Assembly: GCA_021234155.1 (NCBI GenBank)
Contig: JAJEKV010000080.1
Span: 1,286,182 to 1,350,181 of the forward strand
DNA: 64,000 bases
Direction: 5' to 3'
Source: Isoetes taiwanensis
Taxonomy: Eukaryota > Streptophyta > Lycopodiopsida > Isoetales > Isoetaceae
Below the pieces are notes generated by a model, which saw nothing but the letters and a program-made list of their open reading frames with translations, did not search any database and was not told where the DNA came from. The position numbers were made by a program, and so were the translations under genes. This document shows positions 1 to 10,180 of this stretch, piece after piece. Position 1 is the first letter of the stretch. Each line of letters opens with the position of its first letter.

Positions 1-1200
1 AGGAGAACGATCCTATACTTGAAGTCATATTGATTGATAGATTTGGAGTAATTGAGTATACCATAAGAAGGAAAATGATATTGAATATAGAGGATGTTAG
101 ATGTAGACTACACTTTTTTAGACAATTGACAAAATAAAAAACTTGTGATTGGTAAACGATAAGGGGCAATAACAGAGCTTGAAAAATGAACATATCATTC
201 ATGAATGTTGGCTTGCATTAGAGTTAAGACATTTACAATGGATCTAGAAGAGGTTACATTGACATTGTCTCTTAGAATTTAGGTTGGGGATTAGACAGTT
301 AGACTTGTATTTACAACACGCCTTCATTTTGAACTTTGTAAACTATGTATTTGCAATAATTTTGAATGTGGATATTTTCATAACATATCGAGTGGGTGCA
401 TAATTAAGAGAAAAGTACAGTGCCAATAGTCAAGTTTAAGCTTAAGAGAAATATATTGGTCATAAGTTTTGTCAGTTGATTTTGGCGACCGGGAGAAAAT
501 ATTTTTTTTTTAGGCGGACGGAAAAAATGAGAATGCTTTATATATGTTATAGATAGATGTCTAGGTGGGATAAATTTGTGTTTGGTTTAAAGGATTCATG
601 GCCGTTGAGATAAAAAAATCAAAGGCTCAGATTTCGATCCAAGTCATTCAATATTATTCGTCCTTTTTTTTTGGTGGAACAGAGTGTTTATGGCGGGAGA
701 CGGAGCAGATGAAGCCGCTTTGCCGCTTCTATCATCCCGCTCCTTTCCCGCTTCTTCCGATCTTCTATCTTCAGATGTGGTACGCAGATCCTCTATCTTC
801 AGATCTTCTATCTTCAGACGCAGGATGAGCGAAGCCTTTTTTCAGGATGAGCGAAGCCTTTTTTCCGTTTGTGAGGAACAAGCAATGTGAAGCAGACGCT
901 TCAGATGCAGAAATTAGAGAAAGGTTCAAACTCTGGCTCAAGCTCACGCTCAGGCTCAAGCTGCTCATCGAAAGGCTAGAAGATGTTGTTCTCCAGAACT
1001 TCACAATCGATTCTTCGCAGCTCTTCAGCATTTGGAGGCTCTCAGACTTGTAATTTTTTTTATTTCTTTTCAAATAGCTGCTCTAAAGCAAATCTAAGAG
1101 TTTATTATAGCTGATGGCCTCACAAATGATGAATAAGAGCCACTTGCAGGTTGGGATCTTGGCTTTTAGTTGGTAACAAGTCTGATTCTTGGTCTGATAT
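1..1200. other. Intergenic DNA, no recognised gene
   Basis: I see no recognisable gene here. The only structure is short direct repetition near 750-865: the word CTTCTATCTTCAG recurs, and a unit reading CAGGATGAGCGAAGCC with a T run is present twice in tandem at about 821-862. Small open frames in 600-1070 have no recognisable motif and look fortuitous. Confidence 0.5.
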
Positions 1201-1223
1201 CAACGCCCTTTTTCTTTTCGCAG

Positions 1224-1556
1224 AAGTATGGGTTGCACATTAGGAGGCCAACTGCTAATAGTTGGACCAATTTCTATTAGTAGGAGGAATCTGGGTTTCT
1301 CCCGAATACAGCCAACAGAGTTGCAAGTCGTCTTAAGGCTGGGAAGGCTAGGAAGAAGATTGAGCTGCGGATGACCTTGCCAACAAGAAACGTCTGCCTT
1401 CCCCCCTGAAAAAAAAGCTGGGCTTGAACTGGATACATTTGAGTGGCATCCGTTTCCTATCTTTTTATCTTGTGGGTTTGTGGCAGGAGTTCTGGATTTG
1501 GCAGCAGGCGATACCTCAATACCTCGATTCTCCTTTTCTCATCTTTGTCTATCAAG
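1224..1556 (+). pseudogene. Exon-like fragment, unrecognised protein
   Basis: A stretch preceded by a pyrimidine tract and CAG (1,221-1,223) and followed by a GT (1,557) has coding character. One frame includes NTANRVASRLKAGKARKK, typical of a basic conserved helix. The frame holds two adjacent TAG codons (just before EESGFLPN), then shifts around 1,390-1,400, after which another frame stays open to the possible donor. I do not recognise the family. It lies upstream of, and on the same strand as, the P1 fragment, but its peptide does not fit the N-terminal half of P1, so it is probably a different captured or decayed exon. Confidence 0.25.
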
Positions 1557-1751
1557 GTAACCCTCCGTATCCTTTAGCTTGTTAATTATGCAAAATGCCA
1601 TCTTCAATCAATAATGTTGTAATCTGAATCATAGAAAGGTTGGTTTGTTTGGTGAGTTCGTTTATGCATAAAGTGTGTTTTGCAGAATGGGCTAGAGTTT
1701 GTCCCTGTATAAACGTGTTTTGTAAAGTGCCATGTCTGTCTGTTTTCTAAG

Positions 1752-2079
1752 CTCTTGGAGAAGAGGAGTGTTGAAGACCTTATAATGAGTGTTGGCTCTG
1801 GTAAGTGTTTCAATTTTTGCATGGATGTCTGTTGAGCATTGTTTTGGCTGATTACTCAGGTGGAGGAGGAGGTGTGGCTGTCAGTGCTGGTGCATTAGCT
1901 TCAGGGGGAGCTTTTGCACCTACTGCTGCAGAAGTAACCAAGGAAGAACCCAAGGTACAGTCTTTTCCTACAAGTGTGCATTGCTCATTTTTATTGTGTT
2001 TTGATTATTTATGCTCATTTTGCAGGAAGAGCCAAAGGAAGACAATGATGACTGTATGGGTTTTAGTTTATTTGACTAA
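1752..2079 (+). pseudogene. Acidic ribosomal protein P1, 3' exons only
   Basis: Three exons with proper splice sites encode the C-terminal part of a plant 60S acidic ribosomal protein P1. P1 forms the ribosomal stalk with P0 and P2 and recruits translation factors. Exon 1,752-1,800 reads LLEKRSVEDLIMSVGSG, followed by donor GTAAGT. Exon 1,860-1,954 gives the Gly/Ala hinge and ends TKEEPK. Exon 2,026-2,079 reads EEPKEDNDDCMGFSLFD and stops with TAA. The ending MGFSLFD is the stalk signature. Phases agree across both short introns. The N-terminal exon, normally starting near MSVGELACTYA, is not found in the upstream 1.7 kb, so this is a partial gene or a captured fragment beside the CACTA-like element. 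The exact P-family member (P1 rather than P2) rests on the LLEKRSVEDLIM exon. Confidence 0.8.
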
Positions 2080-2300
2080 CCCATCGGTTTATCCTAGAAT
2101 AACTGGGGTTCAAATCCATGTTCTTGAGTTCTTGGAATTATTGGGGTTCAAATCCCCTTTCCCGGTTCTGCACTGATATGAAGAAAAGGCTTGACAATCA
2201 GACAGAACCATTGATATTGGCAAGGGTTATTTTAAAAATGAAATCATTGCCATTGATGTGGACCCTTTATTAGCATCCACATTTAATAGCTTTACACCGT
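2080..2300. other. 3' flank of the P1 fragment
   Basis: The stretch continues from the P1 stop codon into AT-rich sequence. GGGGTTCAAATCC occurs twice about 45 bp apart (near 2,105 and 2,147) and resembles a Pol III B box, but no A box is visible. It may be the P1 3' UTR. I see no gene. Confidence 0.4.
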
Positions 2301-2937
2301 CGCAACAAAAACATGCTAAAGACGATGTCACAATGAAAATGCCATTTGAAAATGCCATTTGAAACGTCAAAACAACGTGCTTGTAACGTAAAGAACGTCT
2401 TAAAGACGTCACAGCAACATCTTTATTGCATATCGGCGACGTGGAACGTCGCTAATCAAATTAGAGGAACATGTATAACAAACGTTTCATTTGCGATGTG
2501 AAAGCAACGAGATAACAACGTTGGAACGACGTATGAAGGACGTTATACCGACGCCTTGTACGTTGCAGACACGTTGCCAAATACATCGTAAACAACGTCT
2601 ACGCTCCGACGTGTAAGCAACGAGATAAGAACGTTACGACGACGTGTAGAGGACGTTACACCGACGTCCCACGTCGAAAACAACGTTTCATGGGTGACGT
2701 AAAGATAACGAGATTAGAACGTCGTAGCGACGTATTAACAACGTTACAGCGACGTCGAGGACGTCGCAAAACTACGTTTCACCTGCGACGTGACGTCGCC
2801 CTGCGACGAATCCTAGGCGACGTCATTTGCAACGTCCGTGCAACATTTGCAAGACGTTTTCATGCGACGTCTGACGTCTCTAATACGTCGATGTGACGTC
2901 ACTAACGACGTCGCCAATAGCCCGTTCTGTAGTAGTG
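2300..2937 (-). mobile_element. CACTA-like transposon terminus with subterminal repeats
   Basis: Read on the minus strand, the terminus at 2,937 is CACTACTACAGAACGGGC, the form expected of CACTA (En/Spm) ends. The 600 bp behind it is packed with short CpG-rich words (ACGTC, CGACGT, AACGTT) in both orientations, as in CACTA subterminal transposase-binding repeats, and contrasts with the AT-rich surroundings. It abuts LINE A directly: the reverse transcriptase frame runs across 2,938 into this element, so the last 40 or so residues of that frame are not LINE protein. The expected 3-bp target duplication would be TCC (2,938-2,940). I could not find the opposite terminus; it may lie left of the P1 fragment or outside the window. 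Confidence 0.6.
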
Positions 2938-2940
2938 TCC

Positions 2941-5900
2941 CCCTATTATGCCTTGTTAGGGCTTTGTAAATATTTCTATTGGAGATGGTGTCTTGTACAA
3001 GACTAGAAATTTCTAGCCATGTTTTCCAATTCTCACCAACAGCCATTCTACCAATTGTGCACAAGCCCCTATCCATCCACTCCTTGTACTTCCTTGGATG
3101 TTTAAGAGCTAAACATCCATCATCGTCACTGACCAGCCCTTGATGCCAGAAAAAGTTGAAGTTTTCTGAGACCTGTTCTATTGGATAAGCTTTAAAGCAC
3201 ACAGACACCTTGTTCCAGGCTTGGATAATCCTTCTCATTATGGTGGAGGTGCCTGACCCTGGATTGAGTTGATAAAAAGCTGAATCAGGTAGATGATGAG
3301 GGGTAGATGGACTTCCCACTAATGTAGTCTTCCCAACCCAATATCTAGTGAAAACAAGGGCAGGAGATTTAGCAGCTGGGTCTAGAGCTCTCCAAACCAA
3401 TTTTGCTGCCAAAGCTTGAGCCTGCAAGAAAAGATCTTTGCATCCCAGTCCTCCTTTCTTTCTAGATAGAGTCAAATATTTCCATCCTACCATATGTGTG
3501 CCTTGCCAGATAAATTCCTTCATAATGACCTCTAGCTCCTGGTAAGTCTTCTTGTCTGCAATTATTGCTGATGAAAAATAAACATGAGAGCTGGCAATAA
3601 CACTGTTGATTATTTCTACTCTTCCAGCTAAAGACAGAGATTTGGGATACATTTGGAGCTTTTTCTTTATCTTGGTCACAATGGGTTCCCAAAGGCCATG
3701 CAGACTCATGTTGAGGGCTAATGGTAGACCCAATAGTTTGGTAGCTTTCTGAAGACCACAGACACTTATTCCCTCAATGTGATCCTCCAGGCTATCAGAA
3801 ATGAAGGCACATTTTTCCTTGTTTAGAACCACTCCTGAAGCTTTCCCAAAAAGCTCCATGGCAGTAAGAAAATTCTGGATACTGTCCCCTTGCCTTTTTA
3901 AAAACACAAAAGTATCATCAACATACTGCATTACTGATAAAGTGTCTTTTATATCTGGAAGATTTAGGCAACTGATTTTCTTATCTTGTTGCATCTTCAT
4001 GATAAATCTAGTAACCATTTCTGCTACTATTAGGAAGAGATAGGGGGCTAAAGGACACCCCTGTCTCACCCCTCTTTTACACTCAAAAAAGGAAGAGGGA
4101 GAGCCATTAACCAATACTGTTGAACAACCAGTTGCATTGAAGCCAACTATTTTCCCAATAACCTGTTCTGAGAAACCAAGCTGTGCCATGGCCCTATAAA
4201 GAAATTTCCAGTCAATAGTGTCATAGGCTCTCTTAAAATCCAACTTTAGGAGCACACAACCTTGATTGGTTAGTTTATTCCAGTGTAGACCTTCATAGGC
4301 TCCAATAAAATTGTCTAAGATGCACCTCCCTGGAAGAAAACCAGACTGGACTGGGCAGATCTTATTCTGAAGAATTTTTTTGACCCTGTTGGCAAAGATC
4401 TTAGCCAGAACTTTATATGTTACATTTGTTAATGAGATAGGTCTCCAATCCAAAAAATTGATAGGCATATCTACCTTTGGGATTAGAGCAATTAGGCCTG
4501 CATTAATTGCTGGGTGTAACTTTTCAGCCTGCCAAGCACCCTGTACAAATGTAACTATGTCCTTGTTCATTACATCCCAGAAATGATCATAAAATTCAGG
4601 GGGTAGACCATCAGGTCCAGGGCTTTTCCCATGAGCCATACTCTTTAATGTACTTAAGATCTCAGCTTCCATAGGGATTGCCAAAAGTTGCATGTCCTGA
4701 ATATAATCATCCTTTGGTCCAAGGTACTCAAAAAATTCAGCCATTTTAGCACTGTCATTATCCTTGGCTGCAAATAATTCCTTGTATTTACTATAAAACA
4801 GTTTTTGGATGTCTTCTTGCTTAGACAACTCTTGCTGATTATCATCTCGAACTGAGACTATCCCATTGTTCATAATTCTACTTTTAGCAGCTCTGAAAAA
4901 GAATTTTGAACTGCAATCATCCATGAGATTCACATATAAACTTCTGCTTTTTATGGCCAGACTTTTAGCTTCATGTTCTTCAATCAACTTGACCTTCCTT
5001 TCCAAGGACTCCTCTTTCTGCTGCAAATGCACATTGGCTTTGTCCAAGAAGAGAAGCGATTCTGCCTAACATCTCTTATCTCCGAATAGACCTCCATTTT
5101 TTTCTAGCCTTTTTTTCCTGTTCCATTCCTTACCCCACTGCTTAACCCAATTTTTGATTTGTTTGCTTCTGCATATGAACTCCTTCATAGAGCCACTTGC
5201 ATTCAAGTGCTCTAATGAGCTATAAAATCTAGTGAAATCCTCACAAAATGTCTTGTTATTCAGGAGACTGACATTAAATTTGAAAGGGGTATCAGCACAT
5301 CTGTTTTGAGGAAAAATGCCAGTGTCCAGGATCTGTGGGTAATGATCTGAGATTGAGTTGCTACAGTCATTGTTGATGATCAGATTATCCCAGTCATCCA
5401 AAGTGGAGATACTGGTATAGTATCTGTCTAAAAGGCAATATACTCTGTCATTCCCCTTCCTCTTATTGCTCCAAGAGTATGCATTAGAGGAAGAGGGGGC
5501 ATGGTATATAAAACTATGAACCAATTTGTCCCATTGGGTTCTCCTTTGGACATATTGATCTTCTTTCCTGCCTTTTGCTCCCAAGATGGAGTGTTATTAA
5601 AATCACCACTGAGAATCCAGTTATTGGTATTCTGTCCTTGCAGCCAATCTGCCATATTTTTCCATTGCTCTTCTCTTTCCTCAGGAGAGGTAGAGGCATA
5701 GACATTTATGATGCCTACTTGCTCTTGCCCAATCTTCAGAAATGCCACCTGCCATCTACCTGAGGGGTGCAAGAAAGAATTTACCATTTTATACCCACTC
5801 CAAGCAATGCAGATGCCTCCTTTTGTGCCATCTGTAGGGGACCAGATGGATTCTCCATTGGGGAAAATCCAATTTCCCAAGTTTGAGGCCTCAAAGGCTG

Positions 5901-6066
5901 GCAGCCTGTGCTCCTGTAGAAGGACAATGTCTGCTTTGAGCTCCTTGAGAGCTATTAGAGCCCTTTTCCTTTTCAGGGGACCCTTGATTCCTCTTAGATT
6001 CCATGTGACTATCTTCATTGGGTTTTGGAACTTCTGGAGCGAAACTTGAGCAATGACATGCTTCAT
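2941..6066 (-). pseudogene. LINE A ORF2: endonuclease and reverse transcriptase
   Basis: ORF2 nicks target DNA and copies the LINE RNA into it. The apurinic-type endonuclease starts with IVTWNLRGIKG, followed by LLQEHRL and GDFNNTP, all in the frame from 6,066. Around 5,500-5,580 the frame shifts and the endonuclease continues in the next frame to ISDHYP (about 5,338-5,355), the catalytic SDH box. In that frame TAG at 5,066-5,068 is the only break before the RT domain. RT motifs follow: DWRPISLTNVTYKVLAK, LLKLDFKRAYDTIDW, RGVRQGCPLAPYLF and the YVDD catalytic box at 3,914-3,925. The C-terminal region ends at the CACTA-like junction, so the tail and 3' UTR are missing. The TAG sits where CAG (Gln) is plausible. 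Confidence 0.88.
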
Positions 6067-6085
6067 GCAATAAGAACATTTGTCA

Positions 6086-7578
6086 TTAATAATACTGCAA
6101 GCTTACAACCATGGGGGTATAGACCTTTTTCTGTCTTTTTTTGAACTGTGGCAGAGGAGTAACATAATTCTGCTCCTTTAATTCACTCCTCAGCTCTTCT
6201 TCACAGACTTCTTCTTCATCCCAGAATTTACCAGACAGCCTGGAAGAAGGGTCTTTCAGCTCTCTTAGTTGTGCTGCTGGAGTCTTGAACACTTCCCTTT
6301 CCAGGATTGATGTATTTCCAGGTGTGGTTTCCTCCAATTCTTGACCAGAGGGGCTTATAGGTCTATTGATCTGATCACTAACAATTTCCTGGCCAACTGG
6401 AGTTACAAGTTTTTGGGGCTGATTCCCCAATCCTTGGCCAGGTGGACTTACAGGCCTATTGCAGTGCTCAACATCAATTCCCTGGCCTTCTGGAACTGTA
6501 AACCCTGGATTTGGGTCAATATCCAAATCCCCTGTATCAGATGCATCTTTTACATGGCCCTCAGCAATAGAGGTCTCTATTGTAGTATCTTCAATGCTTG
6601 AAACCGGGTCAAAAACCTCTGATCCTTTGGGGAATAATTCCATGACAGGAAGGGGAGATTCATTGCTATTGTTGGCTGTCAGGAGAGGAGTTTTGGGTGA
6701 GCTCGGTTCTCCTTTCTCCTTGTACCCAATTGACTCCTCAGATGAGGAATAGCTTCCATTCCCCTGAGGCTCCCTTATTGTGAGAGCCATGGAGTTATTC
6801 TTTTGAAAGGATTTTTCCTCCTCCAGGACCCCTTTCCCTTTGAAATCTGGATTGTTGAGGACCTTCACTTTAGAAGCGTCCTCCATGAACTGAACCTTTC
6901 TTTTCCATTCAGTTCTCAATTTCCTCTCCAAACTTTTTCCTGACTCTACTTTAGCTCTCTCCTTTTCTCTTTCTTCTCTGATTTTTTGTTTCCTTCTTTT
7001 CCTTTTTTCACTCCCATTTTTGTTCTGCCTGTATCTTTCTGCGTTTCCCTTATTGGATGTAATCCATATTTCCTCGTTCTGATTCCCCTGTTTCCTTTGA
7101 TTTATTTCCCTTGAGGTCTCTTTTAGCTCTCTCTCTCCTTTGCAAATTTCCCCCCCATGGAGTCTCAATCCACAGGCCGAGCATGGCTGTGGCAGTCCTT
7201 GCCATACCAATTTTAAGGTTTTGGGATTACCAAAGTAATCCACAAAGTTTATGTCACTCAGGATTGGCTTTAAAAGGTCGATTTGAGCCCAAACTCTTGG
7301 GGCTTTATCTGGAGAAACTTCCCAACTAATAACATTCCCAGTCTGCTGGAATAGAGTGAGCAAGGATTGCTCGTTCCAGTACATCAGATTTAGACCTTGT
7401 AGAGATGTCCAGGCCGGGTGATACAGCTCAGAAAAATTTTGAGGGTCAAAGGAAGGATACCATTTTTGAAAGAAAAATTGAGTGTTAGCCTTGGAGATGG
7501 TTCCTTGTTTGAGCAAAAGGGTAGCTGTCTGGCTATTACCGCATTCAACCATAAAAAAAGGAAAGTCAATCCAGTATA
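6086..7578 (-). pseudogene. LINE A ORF1, C-terminal part (CCHC protein)
   Basis: This is the RNA-binding protein of a plant L1 element. Counting from the methionine at 7,552, residues 124-137 form a perfect CCHC zinc knuckle (C-X2-C-X4-H-X4-C, CSACGLRLHGGEIC). A Lys/Glu-rich basic region and a long acidic Ser/Pro-rich tail follow. The part before the knuckle resembles the DUF4283-type N-terminal domain of plant LINE ORF1. The methionine at 7,552 is probably internal: the frame continues upstream to the transposon boundary at 7,578. After removal of one TATA it joins in frame to the N-terminal part at 34,612-35,234. The stop lies 19 bp from the ORF2 start. Confidence 0.82.
7575..7578. repeat. 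Target-site duplication TATA (left)
   Basis: The four bases before the left terminal repeat are TATA, matching the four bases after the right terminal repeat (34,612-34,615). With one copy removed, LINE A ORF1 is in frame across the junction. A 2-bp TA duplication would leave it out of frame. Confidence 0.75.
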
Positions 7579-7602
7579 GGGTAAAAGAAAGCTAGGGTGT
7601 CT
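7579..7602 (+). repeat. Left terminal inverted repeat of the 27-kb transposon
   Basis: 24 bp identical to the reverse complement of 34,588-34,611. Immediately inside lies a near-perfect palindrome at 7,611-7,640 with core TACATTATGTATAATGTA. Further inward, GCCACGTCA with nearby AATT occurs in both ends, suggesting a longer diverged repeat. Confidence 0.85.
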
Positions 7603-9099
7603 AAAAAAAATGCCCTTACATTATGTATAATGTAGGGCATGTAGGCACCCGTTTTTGTTATTTTTTTGAATTTTAGTTAGTTGGGATATGCAATGATTAG
7701 GAATAGCCACGTCAGCAATTCAAAATTATGAGTGGCAGTGGCAACCAGAACGGACCTTCATTGCAATTTTTCGGAGGGAGATTGCGAAGTGTTTCTTGTT
7801 TAGGAAAAAAATTTGCCGCCGTTCCAATTTTTTGTGTTTGTGAGTGATCAACGAAGTAATTCGACTGTAACTATTCTTCTTCCTCGAAATCCTTGCCCAA
7901 ATCCAAGCAATGGACGCCTTTGCCTCCCGGAAGTCACCCAGATTAAACAAAAATTTGAAAATGGTCGATTCTAGCAAGAAAGCCGAGAAAAAAGGAACCA
8001 GGGCCAAAAAGAAGACTTATTTGTGAAGAACCCGCTGTTGTGGAAGCAAAGCATGTAAGATGTGTCAATGCAGATGAAATTTTTCCAGATTTACAACAGA
8101 TAATGGACGAGCAGTGGGGGCCCAAAGAGATACGGGGGTTCAAAGAATCTAGCGTGAAGCCAGAGTGGGCCGAGAACTTCTACAAACATTATGAAATTGT
8201 TTTTCGTAAGCGGGAGGTCACAAATCGCCATGTACCTGAGTACTTTGCTCTGCATTCGCCCTTCAATTGACAGGTAAAAAAGTAGATTGGGATACTTTTA
8301 AAGTTTTGGCCAAAGATTTGGCAAAGGGAGGAGCAAAAGAATCTGCTATTACAGAAGAAATTGGGACCTCTAAATCCACATCCAAGGTTCCTAAATTTCA
8401 GCAAGGATTTTACCCTAAGGAAGAGCTTGAATTTGCGTAAACTCTCAAGCCAGTTGTCATGGAGAGTTAATTAGCAAAGACATCCAAGGTTGAAGAACCG
8501 AAAATTCATTTGGCGTAATTACGTGACAATATAAATAAGATTTCGGGAAGAAAGGATGCACATGAAGAGGACCTAGCACGGATACAAGAAGACATCAATA
8601 GTGTTCTCGATGACGCCAAGCGTAATAAGAGAGACATCAAGACGTGGTAGCGTGAGGTTGACCTTTTGATGAGGGATAGAACCGGGAAGGAAGAAATATC
8701 AAGAGAATTCAGGAGCCATTAGAGAAAGCCATTCGGAAAAGGAGTTATGTGAAAAGAGGATTGCGTAACTTGAGGAGGCTCACAAAGTTCGCTTTGAGTG
8801 TCGCAGACGGCTTGATGATATGCATAAGCATTCGGCAATGATTCTCCCTTCAGCCCAAAACAAGCTTAGTGATCTCTCCAGCTGAAGAAAAATTCATATC
8901 TGTGCATGGATATGTGTTTTGTAGTAATGGCTTTGCTAATAATGAACCTATCCTAGTTGCTCCATGCGAGCATTCATTTCATATCTTCTGTTTCTCATAT
9001 TCTATTTCTGCTGGACTATCCTGCCCAAGAGCATGCAAATGGGATGAAAACATTTCAAAGATCTTGGGTGTGTACACTGGAGGTAAGCAGTATTTCATG

Positions 9100-10180
9100 A
9101 TTTATGTTTAATTTGCTGCACCCAGGATTACTGCAATGTAGAATCCATTTACATGTAGAATCCATTTACATGTAGATTGCTGCACTTAAGGTTTTGCTAC
9201 AGCATGTAGGAGTGTACTGGTTATTTTATACTTATAGTTCCATGCCTTGCATGTCATACATATATGTGTTTCTTACATACATGCTGTACATTCACAGTGT
9301 AGGGTCCTAGATGTAGAACTTAAATACATAAAATTAGGAGTTGTGTACTGAGTTTTGTGGCAGAACATTTAGAGGTATTTTACAATGTTGTTAAGTACGT
9401 CAAAATCCGTACGTTTAAAAAACGTTTTTTAAGATTTTTTGAAGATTTTTAAAATTTTTGAAAAAAATCTTTAAAAACGTATTTCATATAAAATACGTTA
9501 AAAATCTTTAAAATCCTTAAAATCCTTAAAAATCCTTAAAAATCTTTAAAAATCCTTAAAAATCCTTAGATTGTAATTTTTTTTATCTAAATATATGACA
9601 TTCTTGAAGTTATTTATCTTTATGTATAAAATTCTTATACTTCTTAACCTCTATAATAATATTTTTCTGAACTTTCTTAAGAGTTGCATAGCAAAACAGC
9701 TATGATATCTTTATAGTTGAACTTAATAGTTCTAGCATAAGCTTCTGATTTACTTGTTGACATGCTACGTCTTATAACTTGTAACAAAAATGTGCATTTT
9801 AACAGTGGCAAATATGTCCAATAAAGCAGTGCAAAGAATGTGTAATTTTTTTATTTTTTATTTTTTGGTCATACCAAATCATAAAAATCCTTTAAAAAAC
9901 GTGAGGATTTTTATAGTTGTTGCCTAAAAATAAAAAACGGGTTTTTTAACAACATTGGTATTTTATGTAATGTCTGATGTGTACATGTGCATACATTGGA
10001 GCACATTCATGTACATTACATGTACATTCCATCTAGATAAACAGCTGTTTACATGTGTATGTACTCAAAGTACTTGAACGTAGATCAGTTCTAGTAATAT
10101 GTACAGCTATTGATATGTACAGAACAGTTAGAGACTGATTAGTTTGAGACTGATATCTGACTGTTATGTGATTTATTTTC
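9100..10180. other. AT-rich intron-like stretch holding a MITE
   Basis: No coding signal is visible between the RING-like exon and the next exon near 10,180. The part outside the MITE is rich in TACATGT words (for example near 9,150-9,180 and 10,000-10,060). Confidence 0.5.
9383..9957. mobile_element. hAT-like MITE with 8-bp duplications
   Basis: A 575-bp element begins CAATGTTGTTAA and ends TTAACAACATTG, a 12-bp inverted pair. It is flanked on both sides by GTATTTTA (9,375-9,382 and 9,958-9,965), the 8-bp duplication typical of hAT elements. The interior is AT-rich, non-coding, and contains reiterated AAAAATCCTT words at 9,500-9,580. It lies between two exons of the left transposon gene, probably in an intron, and was added after the host transposon formed. 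Confidence 0.8.

Larger units (their letters stand above)
2938..7578 (-). mobile_element. LINE A (plant L1 type), 3' part
   Basis: A minus-strand non-LTR retrotransposon with the classic L1 order: ORF1 with a CCHC knuckle, a 19-bp gap, then ORF2 with endonuclease and reverse transcriptase. Its 3' end is cut by the CACTA-like terminus at 2,937. Its 5' end is cut at 7,578 by the terminal repeat of the 27-kb transposon, and the missing 5' part lies at 34,612-35,620. The two parts total about 5.65 kb, close to the usual 6 kb of plant L1 elements. ORF2 carries one frameshift and one in-frame TAG, so this copy is dead as read. Confidence 0.88.

Noticed and set aside
2100-2170. tRNA or SINE near the doubled GGGGTTCAAATCC
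   Set aside because: Two B-box-like words are present but no A box or cloverleaf can be drawn.
2813-2937. C-terminal extension of the LINE A reverse transcriptase (TLLQNGLLATSLV... end)
   Set aside because: This part is encoded by the CACTA-like terminus and its subterminal repeats, so it is read-through into another element and not LINE protein.
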